From: Microbacterium sp. JZ31
GTDB taxonomy: Bacteria > Actinomycetota > Actinomycetes > Actinomycetales > Microbacteriaceae
Direction of reading: 5' to 3'
Length of the DNA: 64,000 bases
Assembly (NCBI RefSeq): GCF_016805985.1
Contig: NZ_CP017661.1
Location: 186,001-250,000 of the forward strand
The position numbers and the translations under genes are program-made. Each line of letters starts with the position of its first letter. The stretch's first letter is position 1. The notes under the pieces were generated by a model that saw only the letters and a program-made list of their open reading frames with translations, was not told the DNA's origin and did not search any database. Shown here piece by piece: positions 61,895-64,000 of the stretch.

Positions 61895-61976
61895 CGATCT
61901 GTCGTTCAGGGATCGCCCGGATCAGGAACGCGCGGGACGGGACATAGACTCGGTGAACGGGCGATCGGGGGTGTCG

Positions 61977-63256
61977 ATGCGGGGTCGATCACAGGTGCGG
62001 CGCGCCGTCAGCGCACTCGCGGCGACGGTGGCGATCGCGATGGCAGTGAGCGGGTGCACAGGCGGGGAAGCCGTGCAGGCGCGCACGCCGGAGCAGGTGA
62101 CCGGGGAGCTGCCGGCCGACATCGTGACCGAGCTGCAGGAGGCCGTCGAGCACGCGATGGCGGCGTCCGGATCGTCCGGCGCGATCGTCGGCGTGTGGGT
62201 GCCGTGGGCCGGCGCCTGGGTCGAGGGTCTCGGAACGACCGCCCCTGGCGGCGATGAGCCCGTCACCACCGACATGGCCTTCCGCATCACGACCATGACG
62301 CGCCCCATGACGTGCGACGTGCTCTACGGGCTCGTGGACGACGGCGTCGTCGCGCTCGACGACCCGGTCTCGCAGTACGTGCCGAGCTCTCCGAATCTGT
62401 CGAACGTGACGCTCCAGCAGCTGTGCGACAACACGTCGGGTCTCGGCCGCTCGACCCCCACGCTGCTGCCCTACGCGCTGCGCACGCCCGCACGCCAGTG
62501 GAACCCGCGCGAGATCGCGGCCGCCGGTCTCGGCCAGGCGAGCACCGAGCCGGGCGTGGCGTTCACGGAGTCGGACACGGGCTACCTCCTGCTCGGCATC
62601 GCGCTGTCGAACGCCGCGCGCGCGACGCCGGCCGAGCTGTTCCGGCAGTACGTCACCGAGCCGCTCGGCCTGCAGGCGACGGCGCTTCCGGGCCGCGAGG
62701 CGGCGGCTCCCGGCGAGCCCGCGCTGCCGGGCTACTTCTCGAACGAGGAGGATCGCGCCGCGGGCTGCGTCGATCCGCGCGAGTACACCGAGATGTCCGC
62801 GAGCTTCGGCTACACGAACGCGGGCGCCGTGTCGACCATCAGCGAGCTCGGCATCTACACCGAGGCCCTGGCCGAGCGGGCGAAGGACGGCGAGTCGTTC
62901 GCGCCGCGCTGGGGCGGTGCCAAGCCCGTCAGCACGGATGCCGACTCCTGGTACCAGTACGCGGGCGGCACGTACATCGCGGGCACGATGATCGGCCAGC
63001 AGGGGGCGATGCCGGGCTACCTGACGAGCGCGTACTCCGACGCCGACAACGGCCTCACCGTGGCGGTCGTGCTGAACAACTCGGCGGCGGGGGACGGGCT
63101 CGTCGGCTCCCTTTCGAAGGAGCTCGCGGCGATCGCGTCGAAGGCGCCCGCGCGGTCGGGCGAGACGGCCCCGAGGCGGCCCTGCCGTGGACGGCGGAGG
63201 CCTACCACCAGGCGATCGCCGATCGGGCCGTGTGCCCGCTCGAGCCCGCCGAGTGA
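61977..63256 (+). pseudogene. Lipoprotein of the serine hydrolase/beta-lactamase fold, frameshifted and lacking catalytic residues
   Basis: From ATG 61977 a lipoprotein signal (VAIAMAVSGC, Cys27) leads to a class C beta-lactamase/DD-peptidase fold of about 395 residues. A missing C in the run at 63169-63172 moves the frame after G-E-T-A-P; adding it restores an end reading P-E-A-A-L-P-W-T-A-E-A and a stop at 63254-63256, overlapping the next start. The nucleophile motif S-x-x-K reads T-M-T-R (Thr106, Arg109), the Y-x-N motif reads E-S-D, and the final His of HxG reads Gln in QQGAMPGY. So even repaired it is unlikely to be an enzyme; it may bind peptidoglycan-like ligands. A TAGACT -10 box is at 61945. 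Confidence 0.75.
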
Positions 63257-64000
63257 CGACCCGCGGCTCCTCCGGCCTGGCGGTCGGGCTCGTCGCGCTG
63301 GGCCTCGCGTGCCAGGAGGTCGGAGCCGCGATCGCGGTGCTGCTGTTCCCGCATGCGGGTCCGCTCGGCATGGTCATGCTGCGCCTCGTGTTCTCGGCGG
63401 TCATCCTGCTCGCGCTCGCGCGGCCCTCGCTGCGCGGGCGCACGCGCGACGAGTGGGGCGCGGTCATCCGGCTCGGCGTCGCGCTCGCCGTGATGAACGG
63501 GTTCTTCTACCTGGCGCTCGAGCGGCTCGCGCTCGGCGTGACCGTCACGATCGAGGTGCTCGGTCCGCTGACGCTGTCGATCCTCGTCGCCGGCACGCGG
63601 GCCGCGTGGGTCTGGGCGGGTCTCGCACTCGCGGGCGTCCTCGCCCTCGGCGGAGGCGGATGGGAGCGCCTCGACCCCGTCGGCGTGCTGTGCGCGCTGG
63701 GTGCGGCCGTGAGCTGGGCGTTCTACATCCGCGGCCAGGCGCGCGTGGGGAGGGCCTTCCCGCGGCTCGAGGGGCTCGCGCTCGCGATGGCGATCGGCGC
63801 CCTGATCTCGCTGCCGTTCGGCATCGTCACGGCCGGTTCCATCCTGCTGCGCCCCGACATCCTTGCGCTGGGCGCGGCCGTCGCGATCCTGTCGTCCACG
63901 ATCCCGTACGCGCTCGAGCTCATCGCGCTGCGCCGCCTCACCGAGGCGGCGTTCGGCATCCTGATGAGTCTCGCGCCCGCGACCGCCGCGGTCGCCGGAT
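63253..64000 (+). CDS. EamA/RhtA-type transporter, 5' part only
   Basis: 249 codons from a GTG overlapping the previous stop; the gene runs off the window. About eight of ten expected membrane segments are present, in two EamA repeats (GPLGMVMLRLVFSAVILLALA; GVTVTIEVLGPLTLSILVAG; PYALELIALRRLTEAAFGIL). The last block is like that of RhtA, an exporter of threonine and homoserine. Substrate unproven. Confidence 0.87.
   Translation, partial: MTTRGSSGLAVGLVALGLACQEVGAAIAVLLFPHAGPLGMVMLRLVFSAVILLALARPSLRGRTRDEWGAVIRLGVALAVMNGFFYLALERLALGVTVTIEVLGPLTLSILVAGTRAAWVWAGLALAGVLALGGGGWERLDPVGVLCALGAAVSWAFYIRGQARVGRAFPRLEGLALAMAIGALISLPFGIVTAGSILLRPDILALGAAVAILSSTIPYALELIALRRLTEAAFGILMSLAPATAAVAG

Overview
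The window is high-GC DNA from an actinobacterium, most likely the family Microbacteriaceae and possibly Microbacterium. That placement is an inference from four things: very high GC with G/C-ending codons, many -10 boxes of the TANNNT type set 6-7 bases before a start codon (leaderless genes), a zinc-free L28-L33-S14 ribosomal cluster, and a paired cystathionine beta-synthase / gamma-lyase operon. No rRNA, tRNA, CRISPR array or insertion sequence was recognised. No stretch over 300 bases lacks a gene.

Layout. 1-5.5 kb: the end of a dipeptide/oligosaccharide-type ABC importer operon closed by a GH3 beta-glucosidase, so imported beta-glucosides are probably hydrolysed inside the cell. 5.6-9.9 kb: an ATP-grasp ligase, then the two-gene reverse transsulfuration operon preceded by an 8-codon leaderless reading frame with three Cys codons (a likely cysteine-sensing attenuator), then two small membrane proteins. 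10-30 kb: a type VII secretion region. It holds an RDD-FHA protein, an EssC-like FHA/three-P-loop ATPase, a WXG100-type protein, a lipoprotein, and then an island of three related helical secreted-protein genes. Each of these is followed by a different putative toxin: a CD38-like NADase, an unknown, and a DNA/RNA nuclease. Putative immunity genes follow each toxin, and an FHA protein behind a palindromic operator closes the island. purB and a tyrosine phosphatase follow, then a two-gene unit whose second product has a helical N-terminus and a lipase-like GHSQG motif.

30-44 kb: an aminotransferase, a 2-oxo acid dehydrogenase E1alpha-E1beta-E2 operon, a 2117-residue cell-wall-anchored repeat protein with an LAxTG signal, its membrane-protein neighbour and a LuxR regulator. 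44-50.7 kb: a zinc-uptake locus (znuA, znuC, znuB, zur) with two visible Zur-type boxes, extended by a permease pair and a propeller-like protein. 50.7-64 kb: alkyladenine glycosylase, an FUSC exporter, rpmB-rpmG-rpsN, an aromatic-acid-type MFS carrier, an esterase, HU, a CopD-CtaG fusion, a PIF1-type helicase, a degenerate serine hydrolase and a truncated EamA carrier.

At least three genes are broken by one-base changes in G or C runs: both copies of an 875-bp repeat (at different sites) and the serine hydrolase at 63.17 kb. Two more are suspected. The pattern looks like homopolymer errors in the assembly, although real phase variation cannot be excluded from the sequence alone.
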